Positions 25,896 through 35,040 of a DNA stretch of 64,000 bases are shown piece by piece. A program made the translations under genes and the position numbers. Within the stretch, counting starts at the first letter, position 1, and each line of letters begins with the position of its first letter. The notes beneath the pieces were generated by a model. That model made no database searches, was not told where the DNA came from, and saw nothing but the letters and a program-made list of their open reading frames with translations. This stretch comes from Enemella evansiae (GTDB taxonomy: Bacteria > Pseudomonadota > Alphaproteobacteria > Rhodobacterales > Rhodobacteraceae), in contig JAFKDC010000017.1 in NCBI GenBank assembly GCA_017255395.1, positions 58,805-122,804 on the forward strand. The letters run 5' to 3'.

Positions 25896-26090
25896 TTTCT
25901 TCTGTCCAGAAATAGACTGGGACAGCGCGCGGCGCGGGGGCAGGCTCCCCCAACAGGTCGCTTACAAGCCTCTGCGCCGAGGGCTTCCTGGTGCGGCTTG
26001 CCCGGGGGCGTCCCGGTTGTGGGCAGGCGGGTCTGGCAATGGCCCCCTGCTTCTTTGGTTTTCCAAGTATACTCGGGGCGCGAAGCGGGG
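25896..26090 (-). repeat. Two copies of the dispersed intergenic repeat between convergent genes
   Basis: On the minus strand the cores are GTCTATTTCTGGACAGAAGAA (from about 25896-25920) and GAGTATACTTGGAAAACCAAAGAAG (26049-26074). They lie in the 237-bp gap between the ends of ftsY and the acyl-CoA synthetase gene. Nothing else is supported there. Confidence 0.6.
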
Positions 26091-26123
26091 GGCAAAGCAC
26101 CTCCGTCCGCGCCAAAGCACCCC

Positions 26124-27935
26124 TTAGCCCGCCGTGACGCGCCAGGCCACCGGCATCCCCGCCAGCGCCTCGCGGATGGCGGGCACATCCGCCTCGGCGA
26201 CGCGTATCCCTGTCCCCTCCGCGCCGACCGTGACGCTGGCGGCGATCCCGGCTTTGGCGGCGGCGGCCTCGAAAGCGCGGCGGGTGGCTTCGGCGCGCAG
26301 GGTCGGCTTGAAGATCTTGCCCACGGGGGTCAGCGGCATGGCCTCGATCACCGCGACCCAGCGGGGCAGGGCGACCGGGTCCTCCAGCCGGTCCCTGAGG
26401 AACGCCACCAGAGCCTCTCCGGTCGCCTCTGCCCCCGCGCGCAGCGTCACGAAGGCCGCCGGCAGTTCGCCTGCGTAGGCGTCGGGCATGCCCACGGCGG
26501 CGGCGGCGGACACCTCCGGGTGCGCCAGCAGGGCGTCCTCGATCATCTGCGGGTCGATGTTGTGGGCGCCGCGAATGATCATGTCCTTCTTGCGCCCGGT
26601 GATGAACAACCGCCCCGAGGCGTCCAGCATCCCCAGGTCGCCCGAGACCAGCCAACCGCCCGGCAGGAAGCTGCCCGCACCCAGCGTCGGGTCCGAGTAG
26701 CCGTCCGCCACATTGGGGCCGCGCAGGGCGATGATGCCGGTCTCGCCCGCGGGCAGGGGGCGGGCGGGGTCGGCCTCTCCGTCGGTCTCGTCGAGGATCG
26801 CGAGTTCGGTGAAGGGCAGGCGCAGCCCGCAGGACAGCGGCACCCGGGGGCCATGCACCGGCTCGACCGCGATGGCGCCCGCGCATTCGGTCATCCCGAG
26901 GATATTGCGCACCGCCACGCCGGTCTGCGTCTCGATGGTTTCGGCCAGTTCGGTGGGCAGCGGCGAGCCGCCGGTCAGGAACCAGCGCAGCGTTGAGATA
27001 TCGGCATCCACCGCGCGGCCCTTCAGCCCCGCCAGCACCGTCGGCACGGCGCCGACGATGGTGATGCCCAGCCGTTCGGCCTGTTGCCAGAGCGTGCCCA
27101 TGAAGGCCGGGTTGCGCATCCCCAGCCGCCCGGGGATGACCTGCGTGCCCCCGGCGCAGAGCGTCGACAGCCCGTAGACGAAGGCCCCCGCGACGTGGAA
27201 CAGCGGAAAGCCGTTCACCACCACGTCCGAGGGTTTCAGGTCATGCATCAGGGCGCAGGAGCGGGCGACATGGGCCTGATTGCCGCGCAGGTGGCGCACC
27301 AGCTTCGGCGCCCCGGTGGTGCCGCCGGTGTGGTAATAAGCGGCCAGCGCCGTCTCGTCCCCCTCAGGCCGGACCGGATCGCCGGGTGTTGCGATGAGCC
27401 TCTCGAAAATACCGTCGGCGCCGGGACTGTCGGCCTCGGCGTCGCAGGCGAAGATCGGCAGCGCGATGCCCTCGGCGCGCAGCGCGGGCACCAGGGTGGA
27501 CCAGTAGTCCATCTCGGCGTTCACCCCCATGGCCACCACCACCGCAGCATCCGAGGCGCGGATCAGCGCGGCGATGTGATCGGGCTTCAGCAGCGGGTTG
27601 ATCGGGCAGGCATGGCCCGCGACCTCTGCGCCCCACAGGGCGACCTGTCCCGAGACCGTGTGCTGGGTCAGGATCGCCACGCCCTTGCCGGGCCGGACGC
27701 CATGGGCGCGAAACAGCCGCGCCGCGCCCTCAACGCGCGCGGCAAGACCGGCATAGGTCACGACCGCGTCGCGCGCGGGATCGGCGGCGTCGTGCAGGTA
27801 GCGGATCGCGGTTGCATCGGGTCGGCTTCGGGCCTGTTCCGCAAGGATCTCCCAGGCCGAGCGCTGGGGGAAGCTGGCCGCAAGGCCCCGGGCCTCGAGC
27901 GTTTCAAGGTCTTGCAGCGTTGCGATCCGTGCCAT
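26124..27935 (-). CDS. Acyl-CoA synthetase (AMP-binding family)
   Basis: The 603-residue adenylate-forming enzyme has the P-loop-like motif YYHTGGTTGAPKLV, the A5 motif NILGMTECAGA, the A7 motif GWLVSGDLGMLDASGRLFITGRKKDMIIRGAHNIDP, and the A10 lysine in PLTPVGKIFKP. It activates a carboxylic acid to its CoA thioester; the acid cannot be deduced. It is encoded downstream of a MarR regulator and a TRAP transporter on the same strand, so it probably activates the compound the transporter imports. No beta-oxidation enzymes accompany it. Confidence 0.9.
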   Translation of the reverse strand: MARIATLQDLETLEARGLAASFPQRSAWEILAEQARSRPDATAIRYLHDAADPARDAVVTYAGLAARVEGAARLFRAHGVRPGKGVAILTQHTVSGQVALWGAEVAGHACPINPLLKPDHIAALIRASDAAVVVAMGVNAEMDYWSTLVPALRAEGIALPIFACDAEADSPGADGIFERLIATPGDPVRPEGDETALAAYYHTGGTTGAPKLVRHLRGNQAHVARSCALMHDLKPSDVVVNGFPLFHVAGAFVYGLSTLCAGGTQVIPGRLGMRNPAFMGTLWQQAERLGITIVGAVPTVLAGLKGRAVDADISTLRWFLTGGSPLPTELAETIETQTGVAVRNILGMTECAGAIAVEPVHGPRVPLSCGLRLPFTELAILDETDGEADPARPLPAGETGIIALRGPNVADGYSDPTLGAGSFLPGGWLVSGDLGMLDASGRLFITGRKKDMIIRGAHNIDPQMIEDALLAHPEVSAAAAVGMPDAYAGELPAAFVTLRAGAEATGEALVAFLRDRLEDPVALPRWVAVIEAMPLTPVGKIFKPTLRAEATRRAFEAAAAKAGIAASVTVGAEGTGIRVAEADVPAIREALAGMPVAWRVTAG

Positions 27936-27992
27936 GTTTTCCCCGTCGTGCTCTGGTTCCTTGGGGCCCCGCCCGGCGCCCTTCTGCGCGGC

Positions 27993-28472
27993 TCAGACCC
28001 GCCCCGCCTGCACGTCGCGCAGGTTGTCGTCGAGGCGCAGCAGCAGGCGGTGCAGGGTGTCCAGATCCTCTGCGGACAGCCCTGCGGTCAGGCGCGCCTC
28101 GTGTTCTTCGACGTCGCGTTCCAGCGCCACCAGCCGCCCGGCGCCTTCGGGCGTCAGGAAGACCCGGCGCACGCGCTTGTCCTGCGGTGACGCGCGCCGT
28201 TCCAGCCAGCCCTCGCGCTCCAGTTCCTGAAGGATCGGCACCAGCGAGGAGCGGTCGAGGAAGATCGCCTCGGCCAGCCGGGCCTGCGGAACGCCGGGGT
28301 TGGCCTCTATCAGCTTCAGCATGCCGTAATAACGCGGCGCCGCGCCATGGCCGGAGACCCGCGCCTCGAAGGTCTTGTAGGCGGCGATCTGCACCAGCCG
28401 GATGCGGTAGGACACCAGACGCACCAGCGCCTCGGGTTCGTGCAGCTCGGCGATGTCGCGCATGATCGCCAT
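27993..28472 (-). CDS. MarR family transcriptional regulator
   Basis: The 159-residue protein has the winged-helix core VPQARLAEAIFLDRSSLVPILQELEREGWLERRASPQDKRVRRVFLTPEG, typical of MarR. Its start overlaps the stop of the TRAP permease gene (TGATG), and the acyl-CoA synthetase follows 57 bases later, so it is inside the operon. Many MarR proteins of catabolic operons sense the CoA thioester made by the linked ligase; that role is inferred here. A second in-frame ATG three codons in is an alternative start. Confidence 0.92.
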   Translation of the reverse strand: MAIMRDIAELHEPEALVRLVSYRIRLVQIAAYKTFEARVSGHGAAPRYYGMLKLIEANPGVPQARLAEAIFLDRSSLVPILQELEREGWLERRASPQDKRVRRVFLTPEGAGRLVALERDVEEHEARLTAGLSAEDLDTLHRLLLRLDDNLRDVQAGRV

Positions 28473-29764
28473 CAGTTCATACTGTTCGGCAGCGCCATGA
28501 CCAGCGCCGGAAAGGCGATCAGCAGGATCAGCCGCAGCACGTCGACGGTGACGAAGGGCAGCACGCCCCGGAAAATCGTCGTCAGGCTGACGCGGCTGGC
28601 GATGGAGTTGATGACGTAGACGTTCATGCCCACCGGCGGTGTGATCAGCCCCAGCTCCACCGTCATGACGATGATGATGCCGAACCAGATCGGGTCGAAG
28701 CCCAGCTGCTCGATCACCGGGAAGACGATGGGCACCATCAGGATGATCATCGCCATGGCGTCGAGGAAGCAGCCCATCACGAGGAACAGCAGCAGGATCA
28801 GCAGCAGCGTGCCGTAGCGGCCCGCGCCGAGGGTGGTCAGGAAGCCGGTGATCTCCTGCGGGACCTGCGTGATGGCGAGGAAATAGCCGAAAAGCGTTGC
28901 CCCGATCAGCACCACGTAGATGGACACCGAGGTGCGCAGCGCCTCGACGAGGCTGTCGAGCAAGGTGCTCAGGGTCAGGCGGCGGCGGAGCAGGCCGATG
29001 AGCGCGGTCAGAAGCGCGCCGACGGCGGCGGCCTCTGTCGCGGTCACGACGCCGAAGTAGATCGACAGGATCACCGCGATGAAGAGCAGGCCGACGGCCC
29101 AGATGCCTTTCAGCGCGGCGAGGGCCTGGCCCAGGCGGAAGGGCTCGGCGGCGGGCAGCTGGCGGCCGTACCAGAAGCGCACGGTCAGCATGTACATGAC
29201 CACCGCCAGCAGGCCCGGCACGACGCCCGCGATGAAAAGCTGGCCGATGTCGGTTTCGGTGATGAAGCCGTAGATCGCCAGTACCACCGAGGGCGGGATC
29301 AGGATGCCCAGCGTGCCGCCCGCCGCGATGATGCCGGTCGAGGCGGCGTCGGAATAGCCCGCCTGCTTCATCTCGGGATAGGCGATCTTGGTCATGGTGG
29401 CGGCGGTCGCCACCGAGGACCCGCAGATCGCCGCGAAGCCGCCGCAGGCGCCGACAGAGGCCAGGCCCAGCCCGCCCCGGAAGCCGCCCAGCCAGGCGCG
29501 GCCTGCCCGGAACAGTTCCGAGGACATGCCCGAGTTGGTGGCCAGCACACCCATCAGGATGAAGAAGGGGATCAGGGTCAGGTTGAAGTCGGTGATGGTC
29601 GAGATCGGCGATTGCGCCAGCAGGTTCAGCGCCGGTGCCATGCCGATCACGGCCCCGAAGCCGCCGATGCCGACAAGGCCCATGGCGATGCCGATGGGCA
29701 CCCGCAGGGCCATAAGGGCGAAGAGGGCGACGAAGCCCGAAACGGCGAGGAGTTCGTTGCTCAT
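28472..29764 (-). CDS. dctM: TRAP transporter large permease (DctM)
   Basis: The 430-residue membrane protein has about 12 hydrophobic segments and DctM-typical sequence: ALRVPIGIAMGLVGIGGFG, GTLGILIPPSVVLAIYG in the first half and GLITPPVGMNVYVINSIA in the second. It uses an ion gradient to import an organic acid delivered by the DctP protein at 30765. It overlaps the MarR gene by one base at its end. Unusually it is separated from the small permease gene by a 313-bp gap with a repeat. Confidence 0.95.
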   Translation of the reverse strand: MSNELLAVSGFVALFALMALRVPIGIAMGLVGIGGFGAVIGMAPALNLLAQSPISTITDFNLTLIPFFILMGVLATNSGMSSELFRAGRAWLGGFRGGLGLASVGACGGFAAICGSSVATAATMTKIAYPEMKQAGYSDAASTGIIAAGGTLGILIPPSVVLAIYGFITETDIGQLFIAGVVPGLLAVVMYMLTVRFWYGRQLPAAEPFRLGQALAALKGIWAVGLLFIAVILSIYFGVVTATEAAAVGALLTALIGLLRRRLTLSTLLDSLVEALRTSVSIYVVLIGATLFGYFLAITQVPQEITGFLTTLGAGRYGTLLLILLLFLVMGCFLDAMAMIILMVPIVFPVIEQLGFDPIWFGIIIVMTVELGLITPPVGMNVYVINSIASRVSLTTIFRGVLPFVTVDVLRLILLIAFPALVMALPNSMN

Positions 29765-29839
29765 GGGGTCGGGGTCCGGTGGGTCTGCGGGCTGGTGCCG
29801 TTCAGGGCTGTCGGGTGGGGGCTGTTGGCCTCGGGGAGA

Positions 29840-29899
29840 GGGGGCTCTGCCCCCCGGGCTTCGGCCTCCCTCCGAGGTATTTCGAGCCCAGAGAAGCGG
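29840..29899 (+). repeat. Dispersed intergenic repeat inside the TRAP operon
   Basis: The hairpin GGGGGCTCTGCCCCC (29840-29854) is followed by a GGGCTTCGGCC spacer and a core TCCGAGGTATTTCGAGCCC..AGAAGCGG (29871-29899). It runs opposite to the flanking genes. The whole gap 29765-30077 holds no gene. Confidence 0.65.
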
Positions 29900-30077
29900 G
29901 GCGCCGTGTCCGGGGCGCCCGGGTGACGCGCCGGATGGGCGGCTGCGGGGCGGTCATGGCGGGGCGAGAGGCCTGTGGCGGCGCGGGCGGGCGCTGTTGC
30001 CGGGGGGCGGGCTGTGGTCCTGCCGGTTTCCGTCTGGCGGGGCGCGCTCGGGCGGGCCTTTGAGGGGCCGTGGCGGC

Positions 30078-30623
30078 TCATTTCTTCTGGTCCTGCAAAA
30101 GCTGCGCGTCGATGCCGTCGAACTCGCCGAGGTCGGCCCCCCGCACGACGATCCGCCAAAGCCGGGCGGCTGTGGCAAAGAGCGCCGCCACAAGCCCCAG
30201 CCAGATCGCAAGGAAGAAGGGCCAGTGCGGCAGGCGCAGGTCCATGGTGGCATCGCCGCCGGACATGGCGGCGCTGACGCGGCCCCAGATCTTCCATGTC
30301 AGCAGAGCGGTGAACACCAGCAGCACGGCCCATGCGACGGCATTGATCCAGCGCCGGGCCGGGGGGCGGACGGCCTGTGCCAGCAGGTCCACCTTGATAT
30401 GTGTGCCGTGCCAGGCGACCGAGGCGAAGCCCCAGGCGATGGCCACCCCCAGCACCAGCCGGGACAGGTCGAAGGCATCGGGCAGCGGTCGGGCAAAGCC
30501 GTAGCGGCCAATGGCCGAGGCCACGATCAGGACAGTCACAAGGCCGAGAACGGCACCGGCGATCCGCTCGATCAGCTGAACGGCGCGGCGGATCGGCCCG
30601 CCGGGGGAAGGGGCGTCACGCAT
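30078..30623 (-). CDS. dctQ: TRAP transporter small permease (DctQ)
   Basis: The 181-residue protein has four hydrophobic segments and the DctQ pattern VLGVAIAWGFASVAWHGTHIKVDLLAQ, with RRWINAVAWAVLLVFTALLTWKIWG after it. It pairs with the large permease at 28472 and the binding protein at 30765. The start follows a GGGGGAAGG stretch. The gap to dctP is 141 bp. Confidence 0.9.
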   Translation of the reverse strand: MRDAPSPGGPIRRAVQLIERIAGAVLGLVTVLIVASAIGRYGFARPLPDAFDLSRLVLGVAIAWGFASVAWHGTHIKVDLLAQAVRPPARRWINAVAWAVLLVFTALLTWKIWGRVSAAMSGGDATMDLRLPHWPFFLAIWLGLVAALFATAARLWRIVVRGADLGEFDGIDAQLLQDQKK

Positions 30624-30764
30624 GAGGGGGCTCCGGTGGTTGGGGCAGGCGGGGCAGCCCGCGTGCCGAGGGGCGGCGCAGCGCGGATGGCCGGGGCCCC
30701 GCGCCGAGCGGCGTGGCCGGCCACGGAAGGGGCAGGGCCCCGGGGCGCCCTGCCGGTGCCTGGC

Positions 30765-31784
30765 TCAATAGGCGGCGTCGTATTCTTCCAGCGCGGCCTT
30801 ATAGGCCTGAAGGATGGCCTCGGCGTCGTGGCCCTTGGCGGCCACCTCTGCCTTCCATTCCTCGGTCAGCGGCGCGGCGGCAGCGATCCATGCCGCGATC
30901 TCGTCCTCGGTGGGCTCGTTGAACGACTGGGCCTCGTCCGCCATCAGCCGGTCCTTGGCGGCCATGTCGTCCTCGTGCCAGCCCGCGGCGACGCGGCCCG
31001 ACCAGTCCGGCGAGCAGTGGTCGTCGATCACCGCCTTGTTCTCGTCCGAGAGGCGGTCGTAGCTGCCCTGGTTCATGATCATGACCTGCGCCGACATGTA
31101 GAAGGGCATGTCCAGATGCACCGGCACCTCTTCGGAGAGGTTGAAGTCATACATCGCGCCCCAGGGGAAGGTGACGGCCTCTGCCGTGCCCTTGGACAGG
31201 GCCTCGCGTGCCTCGGGTGCGGGCACCTGCACCGCCCCGCCGCCCAGCAGCGACACGAAGCGCGAGATGCCCTGATGCGCGGGGCGCACGTTCATGCCGC
31301 GCACGTCGTCGGGATGGGTCACATCCACCTTGGAATGGAAGGCGCCCGGCGCGTGCGGATGGAAGAAGCAGACCTTGACGTCGCCCATTTCCTGCGCAGC
31401 GCCGTTTTCCATGTACCAGGCGTGGATCGCCTTGGCGCCCTGGATGCTGTCATCGACGAGGAAGGGCACCTGCGTCAGGCCATAGATCGGGAAGCGCCCG
31501 GCGGTATAGCCGGGGTTCACCCATGCCAGATCGACGATGCCCTGAGCGGCCATGTCGTAGTGGTCGGGGGCCTTGCCCAACTGCTGCGCCGGGAAGATCT
31601 GGATGGCGATGCGCCCGTCAGAGGCCTCTTGCACCGACTGCGCCCAGGGCTCGATCCCCTTGGACGCGGGGGCGATGGAGGGCGGCACCCAGTGCGACAG
31701 GCGCAGGGTCACCTCTTGGGCGCTGACAGAGAGCGGCGCGCATAGCGCAAGGATCGCGCCAAGCGCGACGGATGTTCTGATCAT
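30765..31784 (-). CDS. dctP: TRAP transporter substrate-binding protein (DctP)
   Basis: The 339-residue periplasmic protein starts with a signal peptide (MIRTSVALGAILALCAPLSVSAQ). It shows the DctP fold pattern: LRLSHWVPPSIAPASKGIEPWAQSVQEASDGRIAIQIFPAQQLG and later MNVRPAHQGISRFVSLLGGGAVQVPAPEAREALSKGTAEA. The latter holds the conserved Arg that binds the substrate carboxylate. GGGAGGACATC precedes the start. It is the first gene of the unit that runs through dctQM, marR and the acyl-CoA synthetase. Confidence 0.93.
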   Translation of the reverse strand: MIRTSVALGAILALCAPLSVSAQEVTLRLSHWVPPSIAPASKGIEPWAQSVQEASDGRIAIQIFPAQQLGKAPDHYDMAAQGIVDLAWVNPGYTAGRFPIYGLTQVPFLVDDSIQGAKAIHAWYMENGAAQEMGDVKVCFFHPHAPGAFHSKVDVTHPDDVRGMNVRPAHQGISRFVSLLGGGAVQVPAPEAREALSKGTAEAVTFPWGAMYDFNLSEEVPVHLDMPFYMSAQVMIMNQGSYDRLSDENKAVIDDHCSPDWSGRVAAGWHEDDMAAKDRLMADEAQSFNEPTEDEIAAWIAAAAPLTEEWKAEVAAKGHDAEAILQAYKAALEEYDAAY

Positions 31785-31984
31785 GATGTCCTCCCATGGG
31801 GCCGTATGTCTCCTCCGGCCCTTCTGATTGATGGATATCAAACAATCCTGTCGAAGCAAATGAAATGTCACGGGGGCGGGAGATGCGCGCAATTCGCGCG
31901 ATCAAGCCCTTGTTCCGTCATGGTTTAACGGTGTTTCAACGCTTGTGATGCAAAGCTGAACCGGACGCTCGATGGAGGACGCGG

Positions 31985-33520
31985 ATGGCGCATTTCCGGT
32001 GTCATGGATTCTATGCGCTGGCGACGTTGCTTCTGGCCCTTGCCCTTGCGCTGCCGTCCGCTGGCCGGGCGCAGAGCGGCCCGGGGGCGATCCGCCCCGG
32101 CTGGCCGCCGCTGTCCACGCGGGTGGAAGCGGTTGCTAACAGCTTGGCGATGGCCGGGCCCGCGCTCCCGGCGGCCGGGGGGCTTCTTGTTCTGACGCTC
32201 GCGCGGGACAGCCTGCCGCCCTGGCTGGACAGGGTGTTTCCCGCCTCTCTTGCCGCGGACCGCACCCCGCAGTTGGCAGGCCTGGGGTTCGGGCTGCCGA
32301 AGATCATGACCCCCGACCGGGCGCGGGTGCTGATCGTGGCGCTGTGCGCGGGGGGTGCCATGCTGGCAGCCGGGGTCATCTGGCAGCACCACCGGCGCTC
32401 GACGAACGCGGCACGTCAGGGTCTTGCCGCCGAGCTGATCGACTCCATGCCGGTCGGCCTGTTGCTGATCGCGGCGGACGGCAGGGTCACCTACGTCAAC
32501 CGGGAAATCCTCGACGCCACCCCCGACGATCCCGATGTCATGCGGTGCGGCGCCCACTACCCCACCGCCATGAAGGCGCTGATCGACAACGGGGCCTTCG
32601 ATCTTGAAGGCCGTACGCCACAGGACATGCTGCGGCTTCTGGCGGTGGATGGGCTGAAGGACGGGTTCCGGCAAGAGCTTCGCATGGCCGACGGCAGCAG
32701 TTTCGTCCGCACCGCGCGGCGCCTTGGCAGCGGCGAGACGCTGATCGTCCGGCAGGATGTCACTGTCCAGCGGGCACGCCTGCGCCAGATCGAGGCGCTG
32801 AACCGCGCCCTGGCGGAGAAGGTGCGCATCGCTACCGCCACCAACGCAGAGCTTCGGGCCTTTGCCTATGCGACCTCGCACGACCTGAAATCGCCGCTGA
32901 ATTCCGCGATCATGCTGGCGGATCTTCTGCTGGAGGAAGAGAGGCTGGGCGAGAGGGACGCGCTGCGGGATCTGATCTCTGACCTGCGCGGAACGCTGCG
33001 CGGCATGTCGGGACTGATCGACGATGTGCGCCTTTACACGGATACCATCGTGACCGGTGCGCCCGTGGTGCCCTGTGACCTTCAGGCCATGGCGGAGGAA
33101 CTCGTGGGGACCCTGACGCCGGATCTTCAGGCCGCGGGCGCGAAGGTCACGGTGCAGGGCCTGCCGAAGATCCGCGGCAACGCGGTGCAGTTGCGCCTGC
33201 TGCTGTCCAACCTGCTGGACAATGCCTTGACGTTCCGCGCCGAAGACCGCGCCCTGCGGGTCGACCTCAGCGGTTTCGACGGACCGGAGGAGGCGGGGTT
33301 TACCATCCGCGACAACGGCATCGGGATCGATCCGGTTTACCACGACCGGATCTTCCAGCTTTTCCAGAAACTTCACCCCGGCACGCTTTACCCTGGCAAC
33401 GGCCTCGGCCTGTCGATCTGCCAGCGCATCGTGCTGGCGCACGGCGGTCGCATCGCCGTCGGCTCAGCGCCGGACAGGGGCGCCGCTTTCACCGTAACTT
33501 TCGGAAAGGATGTCAGATGA
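31985..33520 (+). CDS. Membrane sensor histidine kinase with PAS-like domain
   Basis: The 511-residue kinase has a signal-like N-terminus (residues 8-29), a second membrane span at about 113-134 (ARVLIVALCAGGAMLAAGVIWQHH), a PAS-like region at about 148-260, a dimerisation domain with phospho-acceptor His299 in ATSHDLKSPLNSAI, and an ATPase domain (LSNLLDNALTF, DNGIGIDP, GNGLGLSIC). The H-box resembles phytochrome-type kinases that signal to single-domain receivers. The next gene is such a receiver and overlaps it by 4 bases (ATGA). The signal sensed is unknown. Confidence 0.92.
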   Translation: MAHFRCHGFYALATLLLALALALPSAGRAQSGPGAIRPGWPPLSTRVEAVANSLAMAGPALPAAGGLLVLTLARDSLPPWLDRVFPASLAADRTPQLAGLGFGLPKIMTPDRARVLIVALCAGGAMLAAGVIWQHHRRSTNAARQGLAAELIDSMPVGLLLIAADGRVTYVNREILDATPDDPDVMRCGAHYPTAMKALIDNGAFDLEGRTPQDMLRLLAVDGLKDGFRQELRMADGSSFVRTARRLGSGETLIVRQDVTVQRARLRQIEALNRALAEKVRIATATNAELRAFAYATSHDLKSPLNSAIMLADLLLEEERLGERDALRDLISDLRGTLRGMSGLIDDVRLYTDTIVTGAPVVPCDLQAMAEELVGTLTPDLQAAGAKVTVQGLPKIRGNAVQLRLLLSNLLDNALTFRAEDRALRVDLSGFDGPEEAGFTIRDNGIGIDPVYHDRIFQLFQKLHPGTLYPGNGLGLSICQRIVLAHGGRIAVGSAPDRGAAFTVTFGKDVR

Positions 33521-33915
33521 TAGACACGCTCATGATCGTGGACGACAATGCGCTCGACCAGAAACTCTATGCCCGGATCATCGCCCGGTCCGGGCTGGTC
33601 GGGCGGGTGCACAGCTTCGTCATGGCCGAGGACGCGCTGGCGTTTCTGGCCGCGCCCGCCTGTCCGACGATCGACGTCATCCTGCTGGATATCAACATGC
33701 CAAGGATGAACGGGTTCGAGTTTCTCGATGCGGCCACGACGCGTTTCGGGGCGGGTTTCGCCCGCGCCGCCGTGATCATGCTGACCACCTCGATGTCGGA
33801 AAACGACCAGCAGCGTGCTGCTGGGTACGCGGTGGTGCGGGACTATATCAACAAGCCGCTGCGGCCGGAGCATCTGGAACGGATCGACGCGCTCTTGCAG
33901 AACAAGGCGGCCTGA
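33517..33915 (+). CDS. Single-domain response regulator (Rcp1-like receiver)
   Basis: The 132-residue receiver-only protein has acidic residues Asp9 and Asp10, phospho-acceptor Asp58 in LLDINMPRMNGFEF, Thr90 and Lys113 (YINKPL). There is no output domain, so it would act by protein contact or phosphorelay. AAGGA lies upstream. It overlaps the kinase stop by 4 bases, so the two are translated together. The 237 bp to the next gene hold no supported feature. Confidence 0.93.
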   Translation: MIDTLMIVDDNALDQKLYARIIARSGLVGRVHSFVMAEDALAFLAAPACPTIDVILLDINMPRMNGFEFLDAATTRFGAGFARAAVIMLTTSMSENDQQRAAGYAVVRDYINKPLRPEHLERIDALLQNKAA

Positions 33916-34152
33916 TCCGAAGAGGCGTATGCTGGTACGGGGGGGCAGGGGATGAGGGGCTGGCGGCTGTCGCCCGTGGCGATGCCCCGGGTCGCCGTTG
34001 CGACGGGCAGATGGGCAAGGGGGCAGGTGCCGTGTCACCCTTGTCGAGGCACTGGACAGACGGACAGGGGGCCTCTTGTCATTTTGGCGAGGGGTAAGCG
34101 CGTCGGAAAAAGGCAGGGCGGCGGTTAAACCGGACAGAGAGCGCCTGCGCGC

Positions 34153-34857
34153 TCAGGCGGCGGTCTTACTACCGGGCAGGTCGAAGACCACGCGGCAGCC
34201 GTGCCCGGCGCTGGGCTCTTCGATATGGATTTCGCCGCCGAGGGACTTGACCACCTTGCGCGCGATGGCAAGCCCCATGCCCGCGTGCCCGGTTTCGTCC
34301 TTGGGGCGCAGGGTATGCAACGGCTCAAAGACCTTCTGGCGATACTGCGCCTCGATCCCGGGGCCGTTATCGGCGACACGGATCTGCACACGATCGCCGT
34401 CTGGCACCGCCGTCACCCCGATGTCCGGGGCCGGGTCGGTGTTGTGTTCCACCCCGTTCGACAGCAGCGCCGTGAAAAGCCGCGACAGGTCATTTTTCGG
34501 CCCGTGCACCTGAAAGGCATGCTGCGGGACGGACAGGCGGGCGCTGTCGGGCGTCAGAGAGGCCCATGCGGCACCCAGAAGGTCGTTCAGCGCGTGGTCG
34601 GCGGAGGTATCCGCAAGCCGCCCGACGCGGCTGAGCGTTGTCAGCGATTCAAGCATCCGGTCCATGCCGCCGGCGTAGGACTTCAGCATGTCCATGTGTT
34701 CGCCGACGCCGTCGGGCAGGGCGATCTTCGCGGCCTTGAGGTCTTCGGCGATCCAGTCGGGAATAACCCGCATGGCGCGCGAGAAGCTTTTCAGGTCGTG
34801 GGTGATGCAATAGAGGAATTCCTCGTATTCGCGCTCCCTCTCTGAAATGACGGTCAT
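34153..34857 (-). CDS. Short soluble histidine kinase without a sensor domain
   Basis: The 234-residue kinase consists of little more than a dimerisation domain with the acceptor His20 in EEFLYCITHDLKSFSRA and an ATPase domain (LLSNGVEHN, DNGPGIEAQ, HAGMGLAIARKVV). It lacks membrane spans and a sensor domain, so it probably depends on another protein for input. It is divergent from the response regulator at 35041 across a 183-bp AT-richer gap, and convergent with the receiver gene at 33517. Confidence 0.9.
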   Translation of the reverse strand: MTVISEREREYEEFLYCITHDLKSFSRAMRVIPDWIAEDLKAAKIALPDGVGEHMDMLKSYAGGMDRMLESLTTLSRVGRLADTSADHALNDLLGAAWASLTPDSARLSVPQHAFQVHGPKNDLSRLFTALLSNGVEHNTDPAPDIGVTAVPDGDRVQIRVADNGPGIEAQYRQKVFEPLHTLRPKDETGHAGMGLAIARKVVKSLGGEIHIEEPSAGHGCRVVFDLPGSKTAA

Positions 34858-35040
34858 GGATCGTCCCTGCGTTTCGTGGCGTGAATTAACCGCTTATCCC
34901 TACCACGAAGCGCGCGATCCGGCAATTTTCAGCCGTCCCGGATTGAATTCAAAACTGAAAGAAATTCTTAGTATTGAGGAGTGGCCCGCTGCCGGGAAAG
35001 AGAATACCGTTTGGCTGGAGAATTGGAACAGGGGTGTCCG

